In this document: one piece after another, positions 26,401 to 39,995 of the stretch
How positions within the stretch are numbered: position 1 is the first letter of the stretch
How the letters are laid out: each line of letters opens with the position of its first letter
Assembly (NCBI GenBank): GCA_023101725.1
Contig: JALJCO010010195.1
Coordinates: 434,001 to 498,000 of the forward strand
From: Atherinomorus stipes
Lineage: Eukaryota > Chordata > Actinopteri > Atheriniformes > Atherinidae
Direction: 5' to 3'
DNA length: 64,000 nt
Notes under the pieces: generated by a model
Seen by the model: the letters and a program-made list of their open reading frames with translations, nothing else
What the model was told of the DNA's origin: nothing
The model's database searches: none
Position numbers and translations under genes: made by a program

Positions 26401-27031
26401 TCAACTGCCACATATGTATGAAATCCCAGACTAGCTAACTGCTAACAAGGCTACAGTAAAGCATAAACTCAAACACCATCTAATTTACAACCCCCGTACT
26501 TCATCTTAAATCTCCAGGATGTGTTGTTCTGTGACGTGGATGTTTGTAAATGGCTCCACAAACAGGTTTTCTTTTCATTTTCCGTGTTTGAGCAGAGGAT
26601 GGCTGTCACACACAGAAACAATGTATGACAGTGTTGTGATGCAGCCGTGGGCCATGAACTCAGCGGGGCTGTGATCAATGACTGGTCGCAGTGATACTGA
26701 TATTATAACTGTACCCTACAACACAGGAATAATTTATGCCACTGCAGTGGTTTAATCCAACATGGTGACCATGGTGAAAGACTAAATAAATCATGTTGTC
26801 TGAACCTGCATAAGTTATCCAGGGGGATTTTCTGGAGACCAATCTCTCCTGTATCATTACCATTTTATCGTTTACATGATTAACGTTTGGATTTTTGTAA
26901 CCAAACAAATACCAGGACTCAAACATTATACTGCCCCGACACTTTCACATCATATCATGTCTGCATCTGCAGTAAAAGTCAAGTCTTGCTTGTAAAACAC
27001 ACGTCTTCTCATAGTTCAATAATGCTTTTCC

Positions 27032-27286
27032 TGTCAAAAGAAAAAGTCCAGAGTGCTCAGAAGGTTCATCCAAAAAAGTGTGGCGAAGGTGCTCTTTGGT
27101 AAGGGAAAACAAGGTCCTCAAAAAAGCAAAGGTCCAATTAAGGCACTCTTCTTAGGATATAAAAAGCCTTTATTGTGGGATGGCTAAAACATTAAAACAA
27201 GTTGGTTTAATGTTTTAGCCATCCCACAATAAAGGCTTTTTATATCCTAAGAAGAGTGCCTTAATTGGACCTTTTGCTTTTTTGAG
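27032..27286. mobile_element. 255 bp insertion ending in a near-perfect palindrome
   Basis: An 11-base direct repeat, AATGCTTTTCC, brackets this segment (27021-27031 and 27287-27297). The first 85 bases are single-copy. The remaining 170 (27117-27286) form a palindrome with 80 and 81 base arms, a 9-base centre and a one-base length difference. The repeat abuts the palindrome exactly, so the whole is best read as one insertion with a target-site duplication. The source family is not recognised. Confidence 0.65.
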
Positions 27287-27297
27287 AATGCTTTTCC

Positions 27298-30200
27298 AAA
27301 AATGTGTTTTCTTGCCCCCTGCTTGATTGTGCATCTATGGTGTTGCTTTGAAACCCTCGTGCGCCATTATGATTTTTGTTTGGATCCCACAGGAAATTGG
27401 TTCTCAGCAGAAGCCCGAGCCCAAAATTTTGTGTGCAAACATAGTAAAAACTGTTCAAAAATACAACATTTGTGATTGATTTTAATATTTCTGCTGTTTC
27501 CAAGTCTTTTGCAGCACCACCATGCTGTTTGCCTGCTCTTTTTCTACCTCATATTAACTGTAAAGATTCTGTGCAAGGAGACAACCTGTGCATACGTGAA
27601 CAGAATGTCATACATTTCTGAACATTCTAAAAATTTGACTTGATTATTTCTCTGGAGACATTTGGGGACTAGATTTTACAACTTTAGCATTCACAGCTTC
27701 TGTTTGGTTTGTCTTCCATAAACTGAAGCTGAACTCTGAAAACACATTTAACGCATTCCAACATTTTATCACCTAATAAATTTCAAAGATCTAAGATGTT
27801 AGTGAAATATCTTCTATCAACATATACAGAAGGTGCAAAGCAACATTGCAAATCATTTGGAGCTGTCTCTGATTGCCTGAAGAATGTAGCTCCAATCACA
27901 GTTGGATTCCTTTTTAATCTATGTTTTGGTTTTCAACACCATTTGGAAAGATATAATTTCAACTTTGAACTTTTAGGCTTCACATTACTTCATTATATCC
28001 ACCAGCTGCTAACTTGCAATTAGTGTCCACCAGATTTGTAAAATCAAGTTTTCTGGCCATAAAAGACTCATTTAAACTGAAAGCAGTGGGGGTTTGTCAG
28101 TATAAGCATCACCTTTTACACTACACATTGTCATTTCATTATTATTTTGTTAAATCTATTCCTCATAGGCGCCTAAAAGAGTAGATATTTTGTAAAGTGA
28201 AATCTCACTCATTTATCAGATGATTCAATTAGTGTGGTCCATTGTGTCATCCTGTGCAGATAGCAGTGCAGGTGGGACACAAGAGGGAAGATATCACAAT
28301 GTCCAACATCTGGATATGATATCTACCATCGCTTCTCCTGAATGACGCATAAAGAAAACCAAGAGTCCCACCCTTGCAGCCCATGTCTCCATTCTCCTGA
28401 TCTTTACCATCACTGAAAATGTCAGACGCTTAAGGAATACTTCACTCAACCTCATGAAGTCAAGGTTATATCGATTATAATCCACATTCAGCCATAAATC
28501 ATTCTGGGAAAACAGTTGAGAGACAGCCCTGATGGAGCACTGAAAAGTGGGCCTTTATTACAAAAACATATTCTTTACTCTGATGAAAAAAAATCTAGCA
28601 TGAAACATGGAGATGTTGCCAAGGCTTCCACACGACTCATTGTTTTTCTGGTATTTTCTTTTAAGGAAATGTTATTCACAGGTTTTCTTATATGTAAAAT
28701 GATTCTCCCTCTGCTCAATGCCATACTTCAGCCATCACATTTCCTTACTGTATTAATTTAAGGGTGTATTGACCATTATGTTCCTGTGAAACATCCATAG
28801 AGGCTCATCATTTGAATTCACTGTAAAAAGAACCTATTCGAAGTATTCAAAATCTCCAAGTAGTTTTTTTTTTCCCTTTGGGTGCCAAGTTCAAACATCC
28901 ACCAAAGTGCCAGGGAACACCATGGAGTGAAAAATAAAGATGCTCTTTCAGATTCCAGATTTTGTGTGGTTGAACTTTCCCTCACCTCCAGCGGCAGGGC
29001 AGGGACGTGGCAGGAAAAACAAAAGAGAGAGCTGGGGGAAATTCCTGCCAGGGATTCATGAGTGTCTTAATACCACAGGAATGTACAACTAAAATTTACT
29101 TGACTGTCATGACAGACAGCAACAGGTATGAAGCCAGACAAACACAGGTTGTCCCAGGCAGCAGTGCAGTTGTTGTTTCTGCTATTACTGGTTGTTCTCA
29201 CAGTTTCTGCTGGCAAACAGCAAATAGCATCACTGTGGTGAAATTGTTACATAAAGGCTTCAATTTGTATGAGCATGTTGTTTGTTTACAGTGATCAAGC
29301 CTCTAAGGCATAAATTCACAATGTGTGTGGTCTCTTGACAGTTGTGCTGTGTTGACAAAGTGTGTTTCTTTGAACTGAAAAGTGTATTTCTGTACATATA
29401 TGATTAAACTTTGATGTCAAATTAGATTGAGAGAATATTTGGACATTTTGGAAAACAAATATCTTGGTTTTGTGCTTCCTTTTAGAAAGAGGTTCCCATG
29501 TGCATCGAGAAATCTGCACATAAACGCATCTGTTCACTACTTAATGTGTTCATCCAACAATTTCAATCCAATTTAAATGGCAAATAAGTAATTAATAATC
29601 ACTTCACAGTTAAGTCTTTTTTGGAGGGTGATGGCTGCTACATATTGCATCCATGTCTTCCAGTATAGCACACTGCTGTTTCTTCCTTGTGCTGTGTAAG
29701 GTATGAATGCGTAACCTAGCAACGACTGAGCTGATGAAATCGTGGGTTGTGTCGCTAACAGTTTAGAGTCCCTTCCAAGATCCTCTCCTAACATTTCCAG
29801 GATGACACCATTTGTTGTTAAAAAGCACTGCAATACCTTTTAGCTTTCTGCTTGTTTTGTTGTATCAATTTACTGTTACAGTCTTTTAAATGCAGTCATA
29901 TTGGAGTCCGGGATGTGTTCCTTCCTACGGCAACGTCTCAGTAAAAAACCAAAGCTGAATTCTCTCTATTTCTTGTGTCCTTGTTAGCAATTTAAATTTG
30001 TCAATTTTGCCAGTAACATCCCATTTCTTATAGATGGTTGGAATTTTCTTTTAATATTCTCCATTTTTCTGTCTGCCTTACTCATCTATCCTCCCTGTAT
30101 CCTCTTGTTTCCTCTACAGCTCATGTGGCATTTGGTTTGTTGTTTTGCTCATTAATTTGGTTTTGGAGAGTTTTATCACTTGATCCCACCAATAAACAAC

Positions 30201-33200
30201 ACTTCTATTGCCATGGATACTCATCATAACAGACCCTGAAAAGGGTCCAGTTTACCATGAGAAACCATTAGAGCAACACAGCTTCCAAACTAATGTGGAA
30301 ATATGGTTTGTATTTAAGAATCAAGTTTGAAAAATGTTCTTTTGCTTTTGAGACAGATGTTTCTGTTTCTTTTACATTTTTGGTCTCATTTGTTCAATTA
30401 ATTTTAAAAACAAAAACTACTTTGACAGAAGTGAATATGAGACTGAGCACTAAATTTATCACATAACTTATTTATGAGTTCTCACTCTTTACACTTCTTA
30501 AGAGGCAACACTATGTTATTGTCCAATATACAAAATAAAAGCATAGTTATTTTTGTTTGTCTTTTACTATTTTTTGTCATTTTCAGAGCTAATTAAAAAT
30601 AATTGTCTGAAAGTCTGCTGTTATGACACATACTGCTGTGGGAAAAATAAAAGAGCGTCCTTAATTAATCAGTGTCCCAAAGGACTGATTATTTTCCTCA
30701 AGGGAAATCCACCCTAACAAACCTAATGAAAAGCTTTCATTTTCTATAAGTAGACCTTACGTAACCCACTTGAAGGAACACCCTTTTCACCGCCTGCACA
30801 ACAACACTGATGTTACATTACTGAACTTCAGTGCTGGGTGGATCTCCTCCAAAATTGCCAATGTTTCTGTGTGTCTCCTAGATAGTTTCTGCATGACAAA
30901 AAATATTTGTCAGGGCTCGTGTGGATTTATTGAGCGCCCTTGCATGCCTCCATTTCTGCTGATGGAGCACCTGGTGTAATCTGCTGGCAGGGACCCATTC
31001 AAGTTCCTCAACAACGATCAATATTTTTCAACTTTGTTACAGTGTGTTCTCTAACGCCAAGGGGTGTTTCCTGGAAAAAATAAAGAAGCAAATTCCTCTA
31101 CTGAGCCACTCTAGTGTTTTTGCCTCAGCTAGACTTCAGGAAACCAAACACTCTGGTTAAAATCTCTTTTAAATGATATAAAGAACATTACAGCAGCACT
31201 ATCATTGTTGAACATAGTCACTGATCCAAATAGACTATCAGGGCTCTTTCTTTTGCTGCTTATTTTTACTCCATATTTTCACATCTGAAGAGAAGAGCAG
31301 CATAACAAAGTCCATTATTAGCTGCTATACATGATGGCTATCTTCCAGGCCCCTCTGCTAAGCCACTCAAAGAGGCCAGCACCAGCCAAAGCCCCAAGCG
31401 TTCCCATGTCAAACAAAAGCACGTCAGTAAAGTCAATATTAGCCTTTCATGCTGCCAACCAGCAGCAGGGAAATCTGAATAAAAGAAGGGAAAATACCTG
31501 GGAGAATATCTACAGGCTGAATGAAAACACTTGGACTGTACGAACGTTGGTGAAGTGCTCTAAAAAGTTTGCGTGTCCCTGGGGGGTTGTAACCCAGCAC
31601 ACTCCTGCGCTCACTTCCCTCCGTTCTCTGTGTGAGGTTAATTGGACAGTGGGACAACACGTTGTCAGGATGTGTGTCTAAGTCCTTAAAGTCATTAACG
31701 TAGCCCCTCTATAAAAAAAAATGAAGCAAGTGATTTCCCCTGATAATACCATCCACATATTTCACTGCCAGGACGGAAAATCCAGGAGAACAACAGAAAT
31801 CCAAGCTGTGATACTCAGTGAGTGTATCTTTAGTGCTACTGAGGTGTTATTTTCCTACATTCCATAGGATAACGTTGGACTTCCCCCCTCTGCATGCTCT
31901 ATGGTATAGTATGATTGAGGTATCATTTTTTATTTTATAAACAGCATGTCTTGGTCTGTCATGTCGCGTCTCGTGCTTCAACTACATCATGAAACATAAA
32001 GACCTGGGGATTTGAGGAGGCATGTGCCTGTTCTTTGCTCAAATCCAGCCTGTGTGGTTGTTAAACCTCGGTCTCTCCCATTAAAGACTTCTTGATCGCA
32101 ATAAGATTATATGACTAAATAAAGGTTTTGTTAAACAAAGGGGGATCTGGAGCAAAAGCCACCACCCATACATATTAAAACCGAGACATCAAGTGTTGAT
32201 GACTGGATTGCGTCAGCACTGGATACATCAGCAATACTGGGATATTAAGTTTCTGTCTTTGCTGACTCATTTGTCTAAAGTAGTATGCCAAGGTAAGAAG
32301 GATGAGAGTACAGCATTGTTGACTTAAATTGCTTACTTTTGGGACTTTCCTTAGTTCCTTCTTGTTGCAGTGCCAATACAGCAGATGGATAGGATGTTGT
32401 TTAGTTTTTTTTTTAACAATGCTGTGGTTTGCTTATATAAGATATTAATGACAGCCTTTTCAGTTAGAGTCCACATGGTCAGTGATGATAGATTAGACAT
32501 GTTTTGAAGTACTGCCAGTTCATGCCCCTTTATACTTTTTCTTTAAAGCACTTCTGGGGGGAATGGTTTTATTGTTTTTTCCATTACATAGTGAGAGTAA
32601 TGGTTTGCTTTGTGCAATAATGTTAACTGTTGCTAATCATTAATCAATAAACAAATATCACAAACGCTCTTCTCGCAGCAAATTATGTCAAAGGATGGAT
32701 TGAAGAATGGCCTTGAGATACATTAAAACCAAAATAAAGCAAAATTTTAGAGAAAAGTGTGATTTTTTAGTGGCCAAAACAAACTAGTAAACAGGCGGGG
32801 GTGGACAATATTATTCACAGTATTTATAAATTCTGTTTTTCGCTTGCAAATTCAGTAACTTTTTATATTTAGGCAAATCTTTGAAATGTTATACACGCAA
32901 AAATAGATTAAGAACATCTTACCTCCAATCCAGAAGAAAAATGATGAGGTGATTGTTTCAGTATGTTCACATATAGTGGTCCATATGCAGCTACGAATCC
33001 AGTTTAAACTATGTGAGGACACTGTTTGGCTTCAGTGTCAGAGACAGAGAGAAATGTTTGCTCAAGCTCATTCAGAATGTGAAAAAGTGAATTTGTTTTT
33101 ACATACATGCAAAATCTACATCCATCCCACCAAGTTATCTTTAATCTTGCCACAGTTAAAATCCCTAAATGGATCTTGGCTGCAGGAAGAGGATTTTGGA

Positions 33201-36200
33201 GAATTTGCTGAAACTGCCAGATACTTTAACACTCTCCACAGTGGGTCCAACAGCTGCTGGAAACACCAGATGGGGTCAGGATCTAAACTCTCACTTAGAT
33301 CATGTGATTGTTCGCACAATTTTTTTTTTTTTTTTAACAACAAATTTATCTTCTCCAAAGGAGATGTGCACTAAGTGCCAGAAAGTGTCCCCACATGATT
33401 GCTTTATTTCTACAGCTGAGAAATAGTCCACAGCTGATGCTCCTGCTGTATTCTTAGCACTACAAGCATTTAGTATTCTTCCCAGCAGAGAAGAACACCA
33501 CCATGTTTTACAGTCCAGCCTGCATATGGATACAGACAAGGTTGTTCTGTCAGGAATAAGAATGAAAGCTTCCTTACGTTCAGACTTGCTGGGATATTTG
33601 GCTTAGCTTTGAAAGACTGAGGAGAAGAGATTCCCTCTAAGTTGATGTAAATCTCATATTGCAACTTATCAAATACACATTAAAAAAACTTCAAATAAAG
33701 GAGTAAAAGTCTATATTTGGTCTCAGAGAGCTACTTTACCAGGATTGGATTTCTAGCTTTAATAAACCAAACCCCTGCCCGCTGCGAACAAATATTAAAC
33801 TTGGCACTATCTTTTTTTTTTTCCCCTCTGAATAATAAAGTAAATCTGCGGATTCAGTCCTTTTATGAAGTTGGGAGGTAATCTTTGCCGACATGAAAGT
33901 GCTCAATAGGCTGAAAGCACTAAATTAAAAAATACATTCTCAATAAATCATGCTATAATTTACTAGTTTCCACAGTGTGCTCCTGTTTCTGACCTTTTGA
34001 AGTGTCACATTGTCCCCCATTTACCACTAAATCATGAGTGGCAATCTATTTCTCCCTGGAGGAGGTTTTCACAGGCAGTTACTGTTACACTCTGTCCACT
34101 AATACACGTGTGTTGTGGTCAAGGTTTATAAGCTGAGGTCGTGTCAATACACAGCATGACATAAAAGATGATGAATGTTGTTTAAGTAACTGGCAGAAAG
34201 CTTATTATGCTGATGAAGCCCAGAGGTTTGGATGTAAAACATAATAACAGTAATATCCAAACTGGGAACTTCTCTTCATAATTTAAGTTACTTTAGTAAA
34301 GGGGCTAGAAGACAAATCTCCAAAAAGCAAACAGGGTGTAGAAACCCGCACATACACGGAGAGAACATGCAAACTCCACATGGAAACCAAACCATGTTTC
34401 ACTGTAAAGCACTGTAGAGTATCAGTGATGTTTCAGGTTTGTGTCTCAGCTGGTGGTACAGGAAACATTTCACTGGTAGGGGAAAAAGAAAATAGATTCA
34501 ATCACCAGAAAATGCTGGAATGAATTATTATGCTGTCTGTAAAAATAAAAAAAAAGGGCAGAAGATGAAAATGACAAGATAATCCAACTCACACAAAATT
34601 CCTAACAGATGACCTCAAGAGACTTAAGCTTAAACAGTCCCCCCAACAAAACCGTGATCATAAACTATAGACAGACCACATTAGAGTACCATGTAAGATG
34701 GCCTGAGAAGCTCACAAATGAAAGGCTTTTATTTGGCAAACAGAGTGTTTGTAAGAACAGCCAAAACTAAAGCGCCAAGCTTTTTGATTATTTGTCATTT
34801 TGAATTTTTGTAGCATCACTGCATCTCACACGGAGATGATGTTATCTTTTACTCAGATCAGCTGTTTGACATGAGGTTCCCGGAGACTGAAACCTATTTG
34901 ATGATAAACTGAAAGAACAAACCGAGATAAACAGAAGCACTCAAGTTCAGTTATAGTTTTATGATGTTAACTTTTACAAATCAGGAGATAATGATTATTT
35001 TTATTCTACAGATGCTGCATTCACATACACATGAGTAAAGCCATGATACATGAACATTGATAAATGAAATGAACAAAGCATACAGAAACTAATTGAATTT
35101 TAAATCCATAATCTCTTATGATTTCCTTCCTGTTTTGCCTCCTTTCCATACCTGCTTGATTGGCTCACTGTTTATTAACCTTTAAGCAGTTAAAGGATGT
35201 AAAGAAAATCCTGCTCCGATTGTTCCCAATCACGGATATCCCCCATTAAACAACAACCTAAAGAAAGTTTCTGTTACAAGTATTCATACAGCTCGCATAA
35301 TCATGGTCCTGACCCCCTATGACAGAAAAACAAACTTTATCATTAACATTAAACTAGCGCAAGGAGGTAGCTCCCACCACACCCTTCCCTTTCCACTTAT
35401 GGACCTCGACCTGAAGCCAAGGAAGGGAGAGGCTACAGTGACACACTCTCCATCTGACCATCACTTGAAACTGGCTTATCGCTGTTTGTTTGCTCAGGCC
35501 TTTAGAATCAACAGCTGGCGTGAAGACAGGAAGATTTCAATCAAGATAATACATGAAAGGTTTGGACCAAGTTCTTAATAAAGAGCCTCTACACAGGAAA
35601 CAGTATTCCTGCCTTTTATTCTAGGGGTTAAGGGTCACAAAAAGGCAACTATAGCCCAAGGTTGCAGGAATTCTGCCTGAAAGGATCCATTGCACTGTTT
35701 CCCCTGTAGATAAGCAACTATTATCTGAGAGAATGGTTTCAGTATGTTACATTTTCAGAGTCTCCTTCATCAAATCTGAGCTTACGATCAACTTTAAACA
35801 AGTGAAAGCGTTCACAATACCAACTGCTGTGCTTGGCTGTTAATTAGCCACCTGTAAAATCAAAAACACAAGCTTCAAAGGACACAATTGAAAGTATTGC
35901 CAAAAAAGAGAGAGAAATGATATTTTTGTGGGATCACACTGTAAAAAGAAAAATCACCTAAATGAAATACTGAAAGAAAAAAATAAATAAGTGCGTTGCT
36001 TTTAGCAATGGTAACCGTCAACAGAAACACCCACATAATGAGAATGGAACTGATTAGTCTTTGTCTTTTATAATCATCAGTTTATGATTGTCCCAATTTG
36101 CTGATGAAGACATTTTCGACTTGCTTCACAGTTGACTGAGATGCAGGAACGCGTGTAACGTGAAAACTTTAATCTGTGGGCTCATTAAGATTGCAGCATA

Positions 36201-36269
36201 GACGTTTGAAAGGCCACTTAGAGAAAATGTATCGCGCATACACATATCTCAGGATTTTGATCTTCCATA
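27298..36269. other. 9 kb non-coding stretch, no gene supported
   Basis: Apart from the worn repeat at 34.35 kb, no exon with splice sites and family resemblance was found. Frames such as 31331-31681, 32949-33374 and 35303-35578 have no conserved pattern and lack supporting neighbours. Confidence 0.5.
34325..34395. repeat. diverged common teleost interspersed repeat
   Basis: Contains GAGAACATGCAAACTCCACA, preceded by CACATACACGGA, a phrase that recurs across fish genomes. The class is not known to me and the ends cannot be set. Confidence 0.4.
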
Positions 36270-37732
36270 TACAACCCCATTTTCTAAAAAGTTGGCCAGC
36301 TGTGTAAAATGTCAAAACAGAATGTAATAATGAACAAAATCTATTCCCAGGAGAACAAAAATAACATGCCATATGTTGAAACTGAGACATTTTAACATTT
36401 CATTTGAAAATATTTGCTCATTTTGAGTTTGATGGTAGCAACACATCTCAAAAAAAGTTGAAACAATGTGATGTTAACAACTGTGAAGCATCTCCTCTTC
36501 TTTTAACTTCTCTGTAAACATATGGGAATTGAGGAGACTGATGCAGGAGTTTTAAGAGAGGAATGCTGTCCCATTTTAGTCTGATGCAAGACTCAACAGT
36601 CCTGGACCTTTGTTGTAAGATAATGTTATTCATGATGTGGCAAATGGGTACTATGAGTGAAAGGTCTGGACTACAGGCAGGCCAAACTTCTCTAGCAAAG
36701 CCAAGCTGTTTTGATGGATGCAGAATGTAATTTAGCATTGTCATGCTAAAATATGCAAGGCCTTCCCTGAAAGAGATGTCTGAAAGGGAGAACACGAGCC
36801 TCTACAGATGTGTAATCTGCCCATGCCATTGGCACTAATGTAACCTCAAGCCATCAGAGATGCAGGCTTTTAATTTATCCATTTATAATTAATTGGATAG
36901 TCCCTCTCCACTTATATCTACAGGACTTGCATATAGTTTAAAAAAATAATAATAATAATATATTTTTTATCAATCAGAACTGTTTTCCACTTTAATTCAG
37001 GGCCATTTTGAACGACCTTTGACCCTGATAGCAACATTTCTGCATCAGGCTTCTTTGGATAACCGAGCTTTAATCTGTATTTGTGGATTGCATGGCCAGC
37101 TGTGTTCACAGGCAGTGATTTTTGGAGGCGTCTCTGAGCCAATGCAGTGATTTCCAGTGGAGAATCATGTCTGTTTTTACTACAGTACATACTGAAGACC
37201 CAAAGATCACAAGCATCCAGTTTTGACTTCCAGCCTTGTCTGCAGAGATTCCCCCTAATTCTCTGAATGTTTTGATGATACTTTATACTGTATGTTTGGA
37301 TCTTCAGTGTCTTCACAGTTTTACGTTGCGGTGAGGAACATTTTTCTGAAAGTTTTCCACAATTTTAGGCACGGTTTGTTACAGATTGATGGACGTCTGC
37401 TCATCTTTACATCTGCAAGGCTCTGCCTTTCTGAAATGCTCATTTCATTCACGTTACCGACCTGTTACCAATTAATCTCATAAATGGTCAAATGCTCCTT
37501 GGATTGTTTTTGTTTTTGTCAGTGTTACCCCTATTCCAGCTTTTTGGGAGATTTGCTGCTACCATCAAATTAAAATTGACCCTATAATTTCCATGAACTG
37601 GTAAAATATCTCAGTATCTAAAATGTTGCTACGCTATCTGGAATAAACTAGGGGTGTATAATATTCAAAAATCATTGTATTCTGTTTTAATTTACAACTC
37701 CCACAGGATCCAAACTTTTTGGGAACGTGAAA
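36270..37732 (-). mobile_element. decayed Tc1-like transposon, ACAACCCC end type
   Basis: The left end ACAACCCCATTTTCTAAAAA and the right end (complement, CCCAAAAAGTTTGG then AAACAGAATACAATG) are degenerate inverted repeats of a very common fish family. The - strand carries transposase pieces: KNRHDSPLEITALAQRRLQK with SLPVNTAGHAIHKYRLKLGY (about 37170-37060), and WPACSPDL followed by RSRTVESCIRLKWDSIPLLK (about 36690-36540), with SPDL next to the third catalytic acidic position. Stops and deletions are frequent, so the gene is dead. Confidence 0.8.
36450..37450 (-). pseudogene. Tc1-like transposase pseudogene
   Basis: Two long - strand frames (37316-36918 and 36795-36448) hold the N-terminal/middle and C-terminal parts. 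The C-terminal block ends EVKRRGDASQ, the family's usual RRGDATQ-like ending. The middle, with the first catalytic Asp and the DNAKPH-type second Asp, is not recognisable; about 36800-36950 appears deleted or scrambled. Confidence 0.75.
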
Positions 37733-39214
37733 AATAAAAAAAAAAAAAAAAAAAAAAAATCTGTAAAAGGAACCACCCTCTGTCAATATCATCAATAATT
37801 AAAGGCCTGTAAATCAATTTTACACAAATCATTATTTCTTTTGTGTTTTAATTGAAACTGTAGATTATCTACAACATTTCTACGTAATGCCTCTTTATTT
37901 GAAAATGTTGTTTGTATTTTGGGAAAATAGCTTATGCATTTTTCATTGTGCTTTTGGCAGAAAGACTGTACTAACTGTGCTTATATCTTAAAGAAACTGT
38001 GGAAATACATGAGGTATTTCATCACTACACAACTTCTTATAAAAATGTTTTTAGATTAAGACCATGTCAACAAAGATCGACAGAGAGGAACTTGAAAACA
38101 TCCTGAAAACTGAACGTGGGTCACATTCCTCAGATGTTTTTCCTCCACTAAAGCAAAAAAAAAAAAAAAAGTTGTTTTTGTTGGGGACCTCACATTAACA
38201 GAAGCTGATGGTGAGCTGAAACAATCTGCAAGCTGTGGTAACTGTTTGCAATAATGATATAGGCTATTTCTGAGCTGTAGATAAAAGAATCAACCGGACC
38301 AAACGGTGTATCAATGACCCCGACAGTTTAAGTACAACTCAATTTTTATTTTGCTCAAATTCACTTAATGAGTAGCAGTGAATCATCCCTCCCCCGCCCT
38401 GTTCCACAGTATCAAAGAGACACTGTGAAGATGAAGGACTTTTGTATGGACAGACCCATAAAACTCCCTTTGCTGTTATGGCACTGCTCCACAATATGGC
38501 TGTCAAAGCCCAATGCTGTTTTACTGCTTTCCCCTCAGTCCCATGAGGCCCCACTTTTCTATGGCGCCAACCTAAACTGCCTCAATCCTTCTCAAAAACT
38601 GCATATATCATGTCCGCTGGTCTAGTATGGTACTCCACACAACTAGTGTTTCCATCACCACCACAGTAATGCAAGACGTGGGGCAAAACTCATAAATGTC
38701 AAAACCAGTTTAGGTTATCTGGGTCTATGAGTGTTGCTCTTTGTGGGCTGAGCCCCAGCAGAGAGTTGGGGGAGAGGCTTATTAAAACCTCAGTCCCTCC
38801 TCCCTAAATAACTGCAGCTTGCACACCCATCTGAAAAACATTCATACTGGTCCAGAGGAATTCATCCGAGAGGAAAAGGGCAACAAACAAATGACACAAA
38901 GAAAAGCTTTACAGCCACCAAATTATACAATGTAATATACAGTACTATGAATTATATAACTAGGAATAATATTAAACTTGCTCATTTTCTTACATTAAAG
39001 CTGGGATGTAACAGACCTGAATTGGATTATAAAGAACTATGGAAAGAATCAATTTAGTAGCCTAATACAAATCACTAAATATATATATTTGGGTTAGTCT
39101 CTGGTAATATGGCAATATGGACCACTTAAACATAACATTTGCAAGTCAAAATTGACTATAAAACTAAATAGTAAAAGCTAAATTTGTTGTAAGGATGAAT
39201 GTATCCTTTCCCAT
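37733..39214. other. non-coding flank upstream of rpe
   Basis: Contains A runs at about 37738-37759 and 38155-38170. Otherwise nothing was recognised. Confidence 0.5.
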
Positions 39215-39226
39215 ACATATATATAT

Positions 39227-39300
<74 letters not shown>
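39215..39300. repeat. (TA)n microsatellite
   Basis: A perfect 70-base (TA)35 tract spans 39231-39300, with an interrupted TA-rich lead-in from 39215. It lies about 570 bases upstream of the rpe start codon. Length is probably variable between individuals. Confidence 0.97.
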
Positions 39301-39301
<1 letters not shown>

Positions 39302-39439
39302 TGTATATATCTGAGGGGCTGAAAGGCGCAATTATTACTATGTGATTTTTGCGCCATCTAGCGTTAGAAGTGAGCAACTACTGTCACATTGTAATGATGA
39401 CGGATGTGTTCACTGAGAAAGTAACAAAAAAACACCCAC

Positions 39440-39873
39440 CAACACTAGAGAACAACCGGAAGTACTACGCTGACCTTCAAAATAAAACAGCACTTGTAGC
39501 ACTTTTATGTGATTGACGACCATAATACACAGTTTTAGCAGCTGAAACATCCACACAATTTCCCCATTGGGCAGTGAGGAGGGAAAAGTCGTCTACATGC
39601 ATTTTAAGGCACAATCCTATCCAGATTACATCTATTTTAGGCTTAACCATTCCCTAAAACAACAACATTTTACATAAATATTCATTGTTCAGTTCTTTAT
39701 TCCGCTTTTCCAAGTATATGACAAATTTTAGTCACCAGATCTGAAATGTTTTGAGTAATGGCTTTATTTTGAAAGTTATTAAAGGAAGTGGCGTAATGTG
39801 TTGTGTTTAGCTTTAACGGCACGTCTCTTTTTAGCCTGGTGGACGATGTGTAGACCTCAACAGCAGTGACAGC
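39440..39873 (+). promoter_or_regulatory. rpe: candidate rpe promoter and 5' UTR
   Basis: The region just upstream of the rpe start has no obvious TATA box. It holds two ETS-type cores, ACCGGAAGT at 39455-39463 and AGGAAGTG at 39783-39790, the second followed by GGCGTAAT. ETS sites near the start are common in TATA-less housekeeping genes, which suits rpe. The transcription start cannot be placed from sequence alone, and a non-coding first exon is possible. Confidence 0.4.
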
Positions 39874-39995
39874 ATGGCTTACAGTGCGAAGATCGGTCCG
39901 TCCATCCTGAGCAGCGACCTGTCATGTCTGGGCAGCGAGTGTGTGCGGATGATGGAGTGTGGAGCAGATTACCTGCATCTCGACGTTATGGATGG
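39874..39995 (+). CDS. rpe: rpe coding exon 1
   Basis: Encodes residues 1-40 and two bases of codon 41, including metal ligands His35 and Asp37. The donor reads GG|GTTAGT. The start ATG is the first one in the right frame; no upstream in-frame extension resembles the family. Confidence 0.95.

Noticed and set aside
32949..33374. 141-codon open frame
   Set aside because: Overlapping frames of similar length on both strands, a translated homopolymer run (FFFFF/KKKKK) and no recognisable motif.
33470..33600. Tc1 relic suggested by ACCACCATGTTTTACAGT
   Set aside because: Only one short phrase matches; flanking sequence does not follow any transposase order.
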